Shown: one piece after another, positions 33,960-43,048 of the stretch
Layout of the letters: each line of letters starts with the position of its first letter
Numbering within the stretch: position 1 is the first letter of the stretch
Source of the DNA: Sphingobacteriales bacterium
GTDB taxonomy: Bacteria; Bacteroidota; Bacteroidia; Chitinophagales; Chitinophagaceae
Assembly (NCBI GenBank): GCA_016219985.1
Contig: JACRJO010000032.1
Location: 434,001 to 498,000 of the forward strand
Length of the DNA: 64,000 bases
Reading direction: 5' to 3'
The notes under the pieces: generated by a model
Seen by the model: only the letters and a program-made list of their open reading frames with translations
The model's database searches: none
Told to the model about the DNA's origin: nothing
Position numbers and translations under genes: made by a program

Positions 33960-36900
33960 TTATAATTTAATCAGTTTTGCACTGTACATTTTCTGGTTCC
34001 CGGCCAACACTTCCACCAGGTAGCTGCCCCGGGCCAGCCGGCCCAGTTTTTGGGTTACCCGGATTATATTACTGCCGGTATATCCCGGCTGCTTTTTAAT
34101 GAGCAGCAACCTGCCTTCCGTATTATAGATTCTCAGTTCCAGGCCGGCATTCGCAGCCAGTTCCACCTGCAGGTTAAGCTGGCTTTCGAACGGGTTGGGC
34201 CAGATGTACACCAGTTTACCCGGGTTGAGCCGGAGGGCCACGATATTGGAGTGCCGGTAGTCCCCGTCATTATCCACTGCTTTGATCAGGTAATAAACCA
34301 CCGGTCTGCAAGCAGCCGCCCCGAGTTCATCCAGTGCCGTATAGGTACCATTGGCACCGTTGATACCGGCTGCCTGCACCTCGGCACAAGCCGTGAACAG
34401 GATGCCGTCCGTACTTCTCTCCACGATAAACCGGCTGCAATATTGCTCATTTTCGGTTACCCACTTCAGTTGTACCAGGGTATTGTCTGCCACGGCACTG
34501 AGTTCAATAGCACTCAGCGGAAGCGGGTAGAGTATGGCAATTCCGCCGAACAGGGCCGGTTTGGTATCCAGGCCATCATTATTGGCAATGCCATCCCCTT
34601 CGGGGTCGGAAGGATTATCAATCATCCCGTCATTGTCGCCATCCATCGAACTGCGGTAGCCGGAATCAATATCATCGGAAACCCCGTTACTGGTCAGGTC
34701 CATATAATTGGGTGAGCCATCTGTATCCGTATCCGCTACAGCCGGATCGGTGGCATCCCCGAATTTTGCCGGGGCCCCGTCGGCGCTGTTCATAATACCA
34801 TCCCCGTCTGTATCCGCGCCATCGATCACCCCGTCATTGTCCGCATCGGTCAGGCCGGGTGTCCCGCTTTCCTGCAGGTCACCCATGGCATCGTTATCGC
34901 TGTCAAGATCACGAAAATCAGGCACACTGTCGCCATCGGTATCCCGCGGAAACAGGTCAGCCGCATCGCCAAACGAGGCATCATTGCCATCGGCACTGTC
35001 CATAATCCCGTCAAAGTCTCCATCCGGACCATCCACCACGCCGTCACTGTTGGCATCCGCTATGGCAGCATGACCACTCTCTTTGATATCATTGATCCCG
35101 TCATTGTCACTGTCAAGGTCGAGGAAGTCTTTATGGGTATCACCATCGGTGTCTCTTACGGTATAATTATTGGTGGCAGTGGCATCATCTGATACTTCAA
35201 TCGCATCCGCCATCCCGTTGCTTCCTTTGGCCACGGAAGCATCGATCACCCCGTTGTTATCCGCGTCCATCGCTGCAATGTTCGCTGCAGAAATGCCGGA
35301 TTCGTTGAGATCATTGATCCCGTCGTTATCACTGTCCAGGTCCTTGTAATTGGGTACCCCGTCCCCGTCAAAATCATCATTGTTAAAATCACCGTCCCCA
35401 TTGGCATCTTCCACCGCATCTGCAATGCCATCGTTATCACTGTCTGCATCACAGGCATTGCTGATACCATCGCCGTCCCTGTCCAGTACGGAAGATTTGC
35501 TGCTAACGACGGAACAACCGTCGCAGGCATCCGGGAGGCCATCCGAATCTGTATCGATCGCGTCATTACCGGCCCCGCAAACTTCTACGCAATCCGCCAC
35601 CCCATCGTTGTCGTCATCCCGGATCACATAGGCATTATAGATCCGGAAAGTGCCGCCTATCGTGGCATTAATCAGCCCGTCATCGAAGACAATCTGTACT
35701 TCATCAAATGCCACCGTCGATTTAATCCCAATAAAGGTTTTGCCGGATGAAGGGTTCAGCAAGCCCAGGTCCAGCAAGCCGGCCCCTGTAGCGCTTTGCA
35801 CCGGGGTACCGTTATCATCCTTGTACAGGTTGATGGTGATCGCATCCAGGATACCCAGGTCCAGCAGGGTGGCTTCCCGGGCAACCACGAATCCGGCGAA
35901 TGTATTGGCCGGTAAGTCAACCCCATCGTTTTTAACAGCGATCCGGCCGCCGCATCCCACGCTCAACAAGGCCGGGGTATAACTGGCATAGTTAGCCAGG
36001 TTCGCATCCACCACGTTGGCGGTTCCGCTGAGTGACTGACCGAGGCAAATGGCGCCAAAGGTTCCAGTCCGGGAAGCCTGTAGGGAACCGGTATAGGGCG
36101 AAGCCTGGCCGGCAACCAGTGGCATGCTGCAGTCCGTACAGGCCGGAGCGCTTTCAAAGGCATAATATATTTTAATGGCATTTACATTTATGCCCAGGGT
36201 ATTATCAGTAACCAGGCGAATTTCATTAAAAGTTTTCGTCGTGGTAATGGATACTTCCTGCCTTTCTGTACCGGCAGTGGACAGGGCGGATAAATTTACT
36301 CCCGCCCCACCAGTGCCCAGCAGAACGCTTTCCTGCAGTTCGCCATGAAGATAGGTAGCGATGGATAAGGAGTTCAGCACATCCGCTGTCAGTAATGAGG
36401 GTGTGTACCCGATCATAAAACCTGCTTTATTGCCGGCAGGATATACCAGTTGTTCATCCATCACACCGGCATAGACCGGTTCACTGAGCAAAGGAGTACC
36501 AATAGGAACCGTAAATGTTCCATACGTCGTTTTATTGCCATCGGATATATTCGCCGGATTCGTCAGTGTCACCAGCGCATTGACCAGGCCACCGTTGAAA
36601 TTCACGACCCCGCTGATTTGTTTATAACAATACGAAGCGGTAAAACTGGTACCGCAATCAGGTGCAAAAGCCATAGCATAGTAGATCCGGTAATCCTGGG
36701 TAACCGCGACGACCGCGTTAAAAATAAACCGCACTTCGTCAAAATCCGCTGTTGTTTTAAAACTCAGGTAGGCTTTGCCGGTTCCCCCGCTCAATAAGGT
36801 AACACGGATATTCGCCAGGCCCGTTTTGAATTCCTGGCGGACGCCATTGTTCCAGGTTTCCAGCCGGAAGGAATTCAGCACATCGGCGGACAATGCTTCG

Positions 36901-37259
36901 TTGCCCAGGTCGATCACATAACCGGCTATCCAGCCGGAGGGATAGGTGACAGAGTTATCCGCCACAGAAATGCCATTTTCCGCCAGGAGGCCGAGCGCCC
37001 GGACATAGGTGGCGTAATTTGTCGTACTGGCATCTGTAACGTTATTGATATCGCTGACAAATGAACAGCCGGCGCAAAGCAATCCATTCTCCACCGGGGT
37101 GGCGGTTTTGCCAAATCCCGCCATCGGGGTATAACAGGGAGCGCCCGATTGGGCATGCATCACAAAGCCGGGAAAAAAGAAAAGAGAAGAAACAATCAAA
37201 GACAAAGAGGGAAAAAACAAAAGGCGTTTTCGGGATAGCAGGATAGCATGATTTCTCAT
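33960..37259 (-). CDS. T9SS type A surface protein with calcium-binding repeats
   Basis: 1099 residues. Signal peptide (about 10-37), a large beta-rich N-terminal half with paired cysteines, a middle block (about 540-870) of thrombospondin-type-3-like calcium repeats (DxDxDGxxD with DSDNDGI repeats, more than 15 acidic motifs), and a C-terminal T9SS type A sorting domain ending [10 protein letters not shown] and AKLIKL. The block should be stabilised by calcium outside the cell. Exported through the type IX system and attached to the surface; the ligand is unknown. Single-gene unit with its own terminator. Confidence 0.93.
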   Translation of the reverse strand: MRNHAILLSRKRLLFFPSLSLIVSSLFFFPGFVMHAQSGAPCYTPMAGFGKTATPVENGLLCAGCSFVSDINNVTDASTTNYATYVRALGLLAENGISVADNSVTYPSGWIAGYVIDLGNEALSADVLNSFRLETWNNGVRQEFKTGLANIRVTLLSGGTGKAYLSFKTTADFDEVRFIFNAVVAVTQDYRIYYAMAFAPDCGTSFTASYCYKQISGVVNFNGGLVNALVTLTNPANISDGNKTTYGTFTVPIGTPLLSEPVYAGVMDEQLVYPAGNKAGFMIGYTPSLLTADVLNSLSIATYLHGELQESVLLGTGGAGVNLSALSTAGTERQEVSITTTKTFNEIRLVTDNTLGINVNAIKIYYAFESAPACTDCSMPLVAGQASPYTGSLQASRTGTFGAICLGQSLSGTANVVDANLANYASYTPALLSVGCGGRIAVKNDGVDLPANTFAGFVVAREATLLDLGILDAITINLYKDDNGTPVQSATGAGLLDLGLLNPSSGKTFIGIKSTVAFDEVQIVFDDGLINATIGGTFRIYNAYVIRDDDNDGVADCVEVCGAGNDAIDTDSDGLPDACDGCSVVSSKSSVLDRDGDGISNACDADSDNDGIADAVEDANGDGDFNNDDFDGDGVPNYKDLDSDNDGINDLNESGISAANIAAMDADNNGVIDASVAKGSNGMADAIEVSDDATATNNYTVRDTDGDTHKDFLDLDSDNDGINDIKESGHAAIADANSDGVVDGPDGDFDGIMDSADGNDASFGDAADLFPRDTDGDSVPDFRDLDSDNDAMGDLQESGTPGLTDADNDGVIDGADTDGDGIMNSADGAPAKFGDATDPAVADTDTDGSPNYMDLTSNGVSDDIDSGYRSSMDGDNDGMIDNPSDPEGDGIANNDGLDTKPALFGGIAILYPLPLSAIELSAVADNTLVQLKWVTENEQYCSRFIVERSTDGILFTACAEVQAAGINGANGTYTALDELGAAACRPVVYYLIKAVDNDGDYRHSNIVALRLNPGKLVYIWPNPFESQLNLQVELAANAGLELRIYNTEGRLLLIKKQPGYTGSNIIRVTQKLGRLARGSYLVEVLAGNQKMYSAKLIKL

Positions 37260-37763
37260 AACAATTATTTTAATCGTCCAAAAAAAATTGTTTATGACCT
37301 CTCACGAGAAGGTAGCTAATTCAGGAAGAGGACTTACATTGTCGCAAGTCAGGTGAGGAACGGCAATGAGAATAATTACAGTATAAAGTTAATTCACCAA
37401 AATCCGGATGTAAATGGCGGGTAATACATCTTACAGACTATTTTCAACAATTAAGTACTAACCTCTATTCATTTTTTAGCCTTTACATATAGCAATAAAA
37501 GACACTCCGGCGTCTTTTATTTTAAAAGATCAGGAAGCCTTTTTTGTTTGTACTGCCCGGGAAAAATGAGACGCATCCCGGTTCCTTTCCCTTCCCGGTC
37601 CGGGTTAATAGGGCCCTGTTTTGTCATATTAACCGGATTAAAACGAAACGCCCGGTACCATCCTCGTATTACTGACGTAATGTCCTGATTTTTACCCTCG
37701 CACGGTATTTGAAACCCCTTTATTTCAATAGATTCCTTACCTTCAAACCGGAAAAAACCTATT
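37260..37763. other. 504-bp spacer upstream of clpP1
   Basis: No convincing gene. It holds a perfect 10-bp inverted repeat AATAAAAGAC/GTCTTTTATT (37494-37503 and 37512-37521) with an 8-base loop. A 36-codon minus frame ends right at that hairpin but has no other support. The AT-rich left part carries the upstream region of the T9SS type A gene, and the right part the clpP1 promoter region (a TACCTTCA box at about 37738). Confidence 0.6.
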
Positions 37764-38456
37764 ATGCACCTGAATTCAGAATTTGAAAAATATGCGGTAA
37801 AACACCGCGGGCTGTCCAGCAATACGCTGAACAGCTATGCCTCGCATCTGGTAACTGCCATGACGCCGAATATCATTGAAGAACGCTCCCTGAATGTGGC
37901 CGTGATGGATGTGTACAGCCGCCTGATGATGGACCGGATCATATTCCTGGGATACCCGATCAATGATGAGATTGCCAATATTGTCACCGCGCAGTTATTG
38001 TTCCTGGATTCCACGGACCGCACCCGCGATATCAATATGTATATCAACAGTCCCGGCGGCAGTGTGTATTCCGGCCTGGGGGTCTATGATACCATGCAGT
38101 ATGTAAGTCCCGATATTGCCACCATTTGTATCGGTGTGGCGGCTTCTATGGCCTGTGTATTACTCGGGGCCGGCACCCATGGCAAGCGGGCCGCGTTAAA
38201 ACATGCCCGCATTATGATGCACCAGCCCAGCGGCGCCATCGGCGGGCAGGCCAGTGATATTGAAATCACGGTAAACGAGATCCGTAAACTGAAAAAGGAA
38301 CTCTACGAAGTGGTGAATATCCATACTGGCAAACCGCTGGAGCAGATTGAAAAGGATTTTGACCGCGATAACTGGATGACGGCCGCAGAAGCCAAGGAAT
38401 ACGGCCTGGTCGATGAAGTGCTGCTGGTCAATCCCCGCAAACAGAAAAAAGATTAA
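37764..38456 (+). CDS. clpP: ATP-dependent Clp protease proteolytic subunit 1
   Basis: 230 residues. Catalytic triad intact: Ser128 in GVAASMACVL, His153 in MMHQP and Asp202 in DFDRDNWM, spaced as in E. coli ClpP. The N-terminus (MHLNSEFEKYAVKHRG) is longer than usual and the normal N-terminal loop begins near MTPNIIEERS. Works with ClpX to degrade tagged proteins. Second clpP starts 26 bp downstream, so both are cotranscribed. Having two clpPs in tandem suggests mixed complexes. Confidence 0.95.
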   Translation: MHLNSEFEKYAVKHRGLSSNTLNSYASHLVTAMTPNIIEERSLNVAVMDVYSRLMMDRIIFLGYPINDEIANIVTAQLLFLDSTDRTRDINMYINSPGGSVYSGLGVYDTMQYVSPDIATICIGVAASMACVLLGAGTHGKRAALKHARIMMHQPSGAIGGQASDIEITVNEIRKLKKELYEVVNIHTGKPLEQIEKDFDRDNWMTAAEAKEYGLVDEVLLVNPRKQKKD

Positions 38457-38482
38457 TTCCCTGTACTTATTAAACCTGATAC

Positions 38483-39127
38483 ATGAACCGCAAGAATGCT
38501 TTATACACAGACCCGAACAGTTTCGGGTGGCGAATGGATGATGAAGAGGAAAAGGAAGAACAGCCCAAGAGTGACCTGGGCATGTTCAGCAAAAAACTGG
38601 AGCGCTACTTCTTTGAGAAGAGAGCTGTTTATCTCTGGGGCGTGGTGGATGATAAAAGCGCCAAGGATGTGGTCAGCAAATTGCTGCTGCTCGACGCAGA
38701 CAAACCGGGGGAAGAGATTAAATTTTATATTAACAGCCCCGGGGGGGTGGTTACCAGCGGCATGGTGATATATGACACCATGCAGATGATCAAGAGCCCG
38801 GTCAGTACGATTTGTATGGGACTGGCGGCTTCCATGGGCAGTATTTTACTGAGCGGTGGAAAAAAAGGCAGCCGGTATATTTTCCCGCACGGGGAAGTAA
38901 TGATCCACCAGCCTTCGCTGGGTGGCTATATCCAGGGGGTCAGTGCGGATCTGGAGATCCAGGCCGAACAAACCCGCCGGGTAAAGGAGATCGGCGCCGG
39001 GATCCTGGCCCGGAACTGCGGAAAGACAGTGGAGCAGGTTATGAAGGACTTTGACCGCGACTACTGGATGAATGCCAGCCAGGCCATTGAATATGGTATT
39101 GCAGACCATTTGGTCGAATCGCTTTAA
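38483..39127 (+). CDS. clpP: ClpP-like protease subunit 2
   Basis: 214 residues. Triad Ser117 (GLAASMGSIL), His142 (MIHQPS) and Asp193 (DFDRDYWM) present. It differs from the first ClpP by a two-residue insertion after the His (PSLGGYIQG) and an acidic N-terminal extension (MDDEEEKEEQPKS) in place of the usual pore loop. It is followed by a terminator and then clpX. Whether it forms its own barrel or a mixed ClpP1P2 barrel is not known. Confidence 0.93.
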   Translation: MNRKNALYTDPNSFGWRMDDEEEKEEQPKSDLGMFSKKLERYFFEKRAVYLWGVVDDKSAKDVVSKLLLLDADKPGEEIKFYINSPGGVVTSGMVIYDTMQMIKSPVSTICMGLAASMGSILLSGGKKGSRYIFPHGEVMIHQPSLGGYIQGVSADLEIQAEQTRRVKEIGAGILARNCGKTVEQVMKDFDRDYWMNASQAIEYGIADHLVESL

Positions 39128-39166
39128 TCCTCTCATTATAAACAACTTAACTTATTGCAGGAAATA

Positions 39167-39191
39167 AAAACCGCCTTTTCCGGGCGGTTTT
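39167..39191 (+). terminator. clpP2 terminator
   Basis: Stem AAAACCGCC/GGCGGTTTT with a 7-base loop, followed by T-rich sequence that also contains the clpX -7 box. Confidence 0.85.
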
Positions 39192-39192
39192 A

Positions 39193-39200
39193 TATTTTTG
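39193..39200 (+). promoter_or_regulatory. Predicted -7 box of clpX
   Basis: TATTTTTG (TAnnTTTG) directly after the clpP2 terminator and 54 bp before the clpX ATG; the -33 region overlaps the terminator stem. Confidence 0.45.
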
Positions 39201-39254
39201 TATGTTACGTATTGGCCCGATTGACGTTACAGATTAAGTTAAGGTTAAGAAAAT

Positions 39255-40499
39255 ATGGCAAAAAACCCGTTACATTGTTCATTTTGCGGACGCAGCCGCG
39301 ACGAAGTGAAGATCCTGATCGCCGGACAGGAAGGGCATATTTGTGAGAATTGTGTGGAACATGCCCGGGAAATCATCGAGCAGGAGCTGACGGTGAAAGA
39401 TGACCGGACCAGCGCTTCCTTTAAGCTATCCGTTAAGAAACCCATCGAAATCAAGAAGTTCCTGGACGAATATGCCATTGGCCAGGATGAGGCCAAAAAG
39501 GTACTGGCCGTGGCCGTTTACAATCACTATAAGCGTTTACAGCAAAAAACGTCGGATATCAATGCCGGCACTGAAGTCGAGATTGAAAAAAGCAATATTA
39601 TCATGGTGGGTGAGACAGGTACGGGTAAAACCTTACTGGCCAAGAGTATTGCCCGGATGCTGAATGTACCTTTTGCCATCGTGGATGCCACGGTATTTAC
39701 CGAAGCCGGTTATGTAGGGGAAGATGTAGAGAGTATCCTGACCCGGCTGCTGCAGGTTTGTAATTATGATGTGGCTGCTGCTGAACGCGGCATTGTTTAT
39801 ATTGATGAAATTGATAAGATTGCCCGGAAAGGAGACAACCCTTCCATTACCCGGGATGTAAGCGGGGAAGGAGTACAGCAGGGGATGCTGAAACTGCTGG
39901 AAGGTACTGATGTACTCGTACCGCCGCAGGGAGGCCGCAAACACCCCGAGCAAAAACTGATAAAGATCAACACCCAGAATATTCTCTTTATCTGTGGTGG
40001 TGCTTTTGATGGCATCGATAAGATCATTGCCCGCCGTGTACAGACCAATACCATCGGCTTCAATGTGGACAAGGAATTGCAGGACAATATGAAGAAGAAC
40101 CTGCTCAATTATGTGAATGCCACTGACCTGAAAGCTTTTGGTCTGATCCCCGAATTATTGGGCCGTTTGCCTGTAGTGACCCACCTGGATCCGCTGGATG
40201 CCGCCACACTGAGAGCCATCCTGACCGAACCGAAGAACGCCCTGATCAAACAATACACCCGATTATTTGAACTGGAAGGCATTGCCCTGACCATTGAGGA
40301 CGAAGTACTGGACTTTATGGTGGAGAAAGCCATGGAATATAAATTAGGCGCCCGCGGTCTCCGCAGTATCTGTGAAGGGATCCTCACCGATGCCATGTAT
40401 GAGCTGCCTTCTTCCAAAGAAACACAGTTCGTGCTGGACCTGGAATATGCCAAACGTAAATTTGATAAGAGCAAGCTGAGTTTGTTGAAAGTGGCGTAG
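39255..40499 (+). CDS. clpX: ATP-dependent Clp protease ATP-binding subunit ClpX
   Basis: 414 residues. N-terminal C4 zinc finger ([11 protein letters not shown], then CENC), AAA+ Walker [13 protein letters not shown], Walker [11 protein letters not shown], sensor arginine region and the IGF-type loop near VQTNTIGF for docking on ClpP. Unfolds substrates and feeds them to ClpP; together with tig and two clpPs it forms a protein quality cluster. Followed by a word-repeat run and two small genes. Confidence 0.97.
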   Translation: MAKNPLHCSFCGRSRDEVKILIAGQEGHICENCVEHAREIIEQELTVKDDRTSASFKLSVKKPIEIKKFLDEYAIGQDEAKKVLAVAVYNHYKRLQQKTSDINAGTEVEIEKSNIIMVGETGTGKTLLAKSIARMLNVPFAIVDATVFTEAGYVGEDVESILTRLLQVCNYDVAAAERGIVYIDEIDKIARKGDNPSITRDVSGEGVQQGMLKLLEGTDVLVPPQGGRKHPEQKLIKINTQNILFICGGAFDGIDKIIARRVQTNTIGFNVDKELQDNMKKNLLNYVNATDLKAFGLIPELLGRLPVVTHLDPLDAATLRAILTEPKNALIKQYTRLFELEGIALTIEDEVLDFMVEKAMEYKLGARGLRSICEGILTDAMYELPSSKETQFVLDLEYAKRKFDKSKLSLLKVA

Positions 40500-40541
40500 A
40501 GGTTGAGAGGTTGAGAGGTTTAGAGGTTTAAAAGGTTGGGG
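40499..40541. repeat. Single-arm word-repeat run after clpX
   Basis: AGAGGTTGAGAGGTTGAGAGG, then diverged words (TTTAGAGGTTTAAAAGGTTGGGG). Uses the same word as the array at 16875 on the other strand. No complementary arm is present, so no hairpin. Confidence 0.7.
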
Positions 40542-40589
40542 AGCAATCCCGGACCTTTCTTATTTTAGCGCATACCTAAACAATAACCC

Positions 40590-40736
40590 ATGCAGGAATT
40601 AATAGAAAGATTGAAAGCAGAAGCCGGCCTTACGGATGAGCAGGCAAAAAAAGCCATTGCGGCCATCAAAGGTTTTGTAGTCGAAAAATTTCCGATGCTG
40701 GAAGGAGCGGTCAATAATGTATTCGGGGGTGAATAA
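40590..40736 (+). CDS. Small helical protein of unknown function
   Basis: 48 residues (MQELIERLKAEAGLTDEQAKK, then an IKGFVVEKFPMLEG segment ending VNNVFGGE). Amphipathic helical, acidic; no signal peptide. It is shorter than usual gene-finder cut-offs but has a good composition, an ATG start and a TATTTTAG box about 25 bp upstream. The AIKGFVVEKFP stretch is reminiscent of small Bacteroidota hypothetical proteins of unknown role. Confidence 0.7.
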   Translation: MQELIERLKAEAGLTDEQAKKAIAAIKGFVVEKFPMLEGAVNNVFGGE

Positions 40737-40765
40737 ACGACTGAACCCGTAAGATGCCTACCGGA

Positions 40766-40891
40766 TTAGCGGATCACTGCACATTTTCTGCCCCTGGGGT
40801 TGTTGGCTGCCTCATAAGGCGACATGACGCGGGTACAGGATTGCAGGAGAATAGTTCCGATGACCAGTGCTAACAAATATTTGCCTTTCAT
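40766..40891 (-). CDS. 41-residue predicted lipoprotein
   Basis: Reads MKGKYLLALVIGTILLQSC followed by TRVMSPYEAANNPRGRKCAVIR. The lipobox LLQSC puts the lipidated Cys at residue 19, leaving a mature peptide of about 23 residues with a second Cys near the end. Below normal length limits, but start, lipobox and stop are clear. Function is unknown; it may be a surface or periplasmic micropeptide. Confidence 0.7.
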   Translation of the reverse strand: MKGKYLLALVIGTILLQSCTRVMSPYEAANNPRGRKCAVIR

Positions 40892-41004
40892 AGAGTCGAA
40901 TTTGAATGCGAAATTAATCCGCCTGCTGAATTATGCAAGCCTGATTTACCAGTGAAATTTGCTTATCCCGGTTGCGTGATTTAACGGCAGGGGGAAAAGA
41001 AGTT

Positions 41005-42033
41005 TTACGCGCCCGTTTGTTCTCCCAGGATCGCTTCAATGGCCGATAGTTCAGCCCCGGTAAAATCTGCTTTTTGCAGGGCCCCGATATTGTCATCCAG
41101 TTGCTTCACCGAACTGACTCCCACGAGTACGGAGGTAACCCGTTTATCTTTGAGCAACCAGGCCACGGCCATCTGGGCCAGTGTTTGCCCCCTTCCTGCA
41201 GCGATCTCATTTAATTTACGCACCTGTGCAATCAGCCCGGCTGGAATATCGGAGGCCTGGATTGCCCCATTGCTCAGGCCCCGGCCAATCCGTGAATTAG
41301 TGGGCACTCCGCTGATATATTTATCCGTTAACCGTCCCTGTGCCAGCGGGGAAAATGCAATCGCCCCCACCCCTGCTTCTTCAATAACATCGAGCAAGGA
41401 TTGTCCGCTTGCCGTTCCTGGTTTTTCCACCCATCGGTCCAGCATGGAGTAGCGCGGCTGGTGGATGAGGCAGGGCGTGCCCAATTGCTGCAGGATCGAT
41501 ACCGCCTGCCGGGTCTGTTGGGCTGAATAACTGGAAATACCGGCATACAGAGCTTTGCCGCTTCTCACCAACTGGTCCAGCGCTCCCATGGTTTCTTCCA
41601 GTGGGGTGCTCGGATCCGGACGGTGTGAATAGAAAATATCAACATAATCCAGTCCCATCCGTTTTAAACTCTGGTCCAGGCTGGCCACGAGGTATTTTTT
41701 GGAACCCCATTCCCCGTAAGGTCCGGGCCACATATAATAACCGGCCTTGGTGGAAATGACCATTTCATCCCGGTAAGGCTTTAAATCCTGCCGCAGGATC
41801 TTCCCGAAATTATTTTCCGCTTCCCCCGCAGGCGGGCCGTAATTATTGGCCAGGTCAAAATGCGTGATACCCCGGTCAAAGGCCCGGTACACGATCTGTT
41901 GCATATTGGTAAAATCGTCCACGGAACCGAAGTTGTGCCAGAATCCCAATGAAATCGCTGGCAATAAGAGGCCGCTTTTTCCACAGCGGTTGTATTTCAT
42001 GGAATCGTACCGGGAGGGAACAGGGCTGTACAT
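41005..42033 (-). CDS. Aldo/keto reductase, YghZ-like
   Basis: 342 residues. Strongly like the E. coli YghZ (L-glyceraldehyde 3-phosphate reductase) family over its full length, so the start at MYSPVPSRYDSMKY is favoured over the inner Met. Catalytic tetrad: Asp in FDLANNYG, Tyr in the same motif, Lys in STKAGYYMWPGPYG and His in FYSHRPD. NADPH binding is supported by the C-terminal KRVTSVLVGVSS motif. Reduces methylglyoxal-like or triose aldehydes. No terminator is seen after it. Confidence 0.93.
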   Translation of the reverse strand: MYSPVPSRYDSMKYNRCGKSGLLLPAISLGFWHNFGSVDDFTNMQQIVYRAFDRGITHFDLANNYGPPAGEAENNFGKILRQDLKPYRDEMVISTKAGYYMWPGPYGEWGSKKYLVASLDQSLKRMGLDYVDIFYSHRPDPSTPLEETMGALDQLVRSGKALYAGISSYSAQQTRQAVSILQQLGTPCLIHQPRYSMLDRWVEKPGTASGQSLLDVIEEAGVGAIAFSPLAQGRLTDKYISGVPTNSRIGRGLSNGAIQASDIPAGLIAQVRKLNEIAAGRGQTLAQMAVAWLLKDKRVTSVLVGVSSVKQLDDNIGALQKADFTGAELSAIEAILGEQTGA

Positions 42034-42292
42034 GCTGTTTTTTTTACAAACCTCCGTATTCTTTTTTATATGCCTGGTATTTTGTTCAGCCGCGAGGAGA
42101 CCCAGGCCTGTTTGCTTTCCGGATCCAGCCTGTCGCTGCGACCGCCTGTTTAAAAAATAAAATGTGACCGGGGAGTCTGTGGAAAGTCAGGTGCAGGAAA
42201 CCGGGTGTTTATTTAACGGGAAATACTGCAGACGGCCGGAAAACAAAAAGAAAGCCCGGGGTTCCCGCTTGATTTCCAAATAATTGTAATTT

Positions 42293-42320
42293 TTTGTGTA
42301 CTAAATCGGAAATATCCCGA
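42293..42320. promoter_or_regulatory. AbiE operator 1
   Basis: TTTGTGTA, 5 bp, then TCGGAAATATCCCGA (42306-42320): imperfect inverted repeat TCGGAA-N3-TCCCGA. Same arrangement as operator 2, 63 bp downstream (centre to centre). Confidence 0.7.
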
Positions 42321-42350
42321 ATAGAATGGCAATTATTTACATATTTATGC

Positions 42351-42358
42351 TAAATTTG
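42351..42358 (+). promoter_or_regulatory. AbiE promoter -7 box
   Basis: TAAATTTG matches TAnnTTTG. It overlaps the TTTGTGTA half of operator 2 and lies between the two inverted repeats. No clear -33 TTTG. Confidence 0.6.
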
Positions 42359-42383
42359 TGTATGTAAGTCGGAAATATTCCGA
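42355..42383. promoter_or_regulatory. AbiE operator 2
   Basis: TTTGTGTA, 6 bp, then the perfect inverted repeat TCGGAA-ATA-TTCCGA (42369-42383). It covers the expected transcription start, so binding should repress. Confidence 0.75.
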
Positions 42384-42409
42384 TTTAACACTATTATTTT
42401 TACATATAA

Positions 42410-43048
42410 ATGAATATCCAGGAAGCAATAGCGCCTTATGCCGGCCAGCCGCTCACTCAACAGCTGTTGCAGGATATCCTTAAGGATTATAAAAGGCCTT
42501 TTGATAAGATCACAGAGCTGGTAAAACAGGATCTGCTGATCCAGGTAAAGAGAGGCCTGTATATTCCTGGTGAAAGACTGAAGTTGTCCCGGCCGGTGTC
42601 CTTCCTGCTGGCGAACCATCTCTATGGCCCCAGTTATGTGTCCATGGATTCGGCCCTTTCTTTCTGGGGATTGATCCCCGAACGGGTATATGAGATAAGT
42701 TCCGCTACCCCGAGGGCGGCCAAAAAGTACACAACGGAGGCCGGGAGGTTTAGCTACACCCGCTTACCCCTGCCCTACTACAGCTATGGCATCAGGCTGG
42801 CGGAGGTGACAACCCATCAGACCGTCCTGATGGCCTCCCCGGAAAAGGCGCTCTGTGACAAGATCATAACCACTTCAAAAATATTATTACGCAGTATGAC
42901 GCAAACCATGGATTTATTAACGGGGGATTTTAGAATCGAAAAAAGCAGTTTACAAAAGCTGGATGCAGGGGCCATCAGCAGGTGGGCCAAAATGGCCCCG
43001 AAGAAAACCAGTTTAACCATGCTGGTCAAAACATTAAATAATTTATGA
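42410..43048 (+). CDS. abiEi: AbiEi-family antitoxin, type IV toxin-antitoxin
   Basis: 212 residues. N-terminal winged helix-turn-helix (about 15-60, LLQDILKDYKRPFDKITELV to RGLYIPGE) and a C-terminal domain with SPEKALCDKI, the usual AbiEi order. The antitoxin neutralises AbiEii without binding it and represses its own promoter through inverted repeats; the two operators upstream fit this. Ends in a 4-base overlap with the toxin gene (ATGA). Accessory, anti-phage-type operon between housekeeping genes. Confidence 0.92.
   Translation: MNIQEAIAPYAGQPLTQQLLQDILKDYKRPFDKITELVKQDLLIQVKRGLYIPGERLKLSRPVSFLLANHLYGPSYVSMDSALSFWGLIPERVYEISSATPRAAKKYTTEAGRFSYTRLPLPYYSYGIRLAEVTTHQTVLMASPEKALCDKIITTSKILLRSMTQTMDLLTGDFRIEKSSLQKLDAGAISRWAKMAPKKTSLTMLVKTLNNL

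Larger units (their letters stand above)
42034..42409. other. 376-bp spacer with the AbiE control region
   Basis: The left 250 bp (42034-42290) holds no gene that I can support. The right part is AT-rich and carries the operator pair and promoter of the toxin-antitoxin operon (see the next features). Confidence 0.6.

Noticed and set aside
37517..37822. 101-codon minus-strand reading frame ending at the 37494 hairpin
   Set aside because: Overlaps the clpP1 start, has no inner Met until the last 36 codons, and composition is not protein-like.
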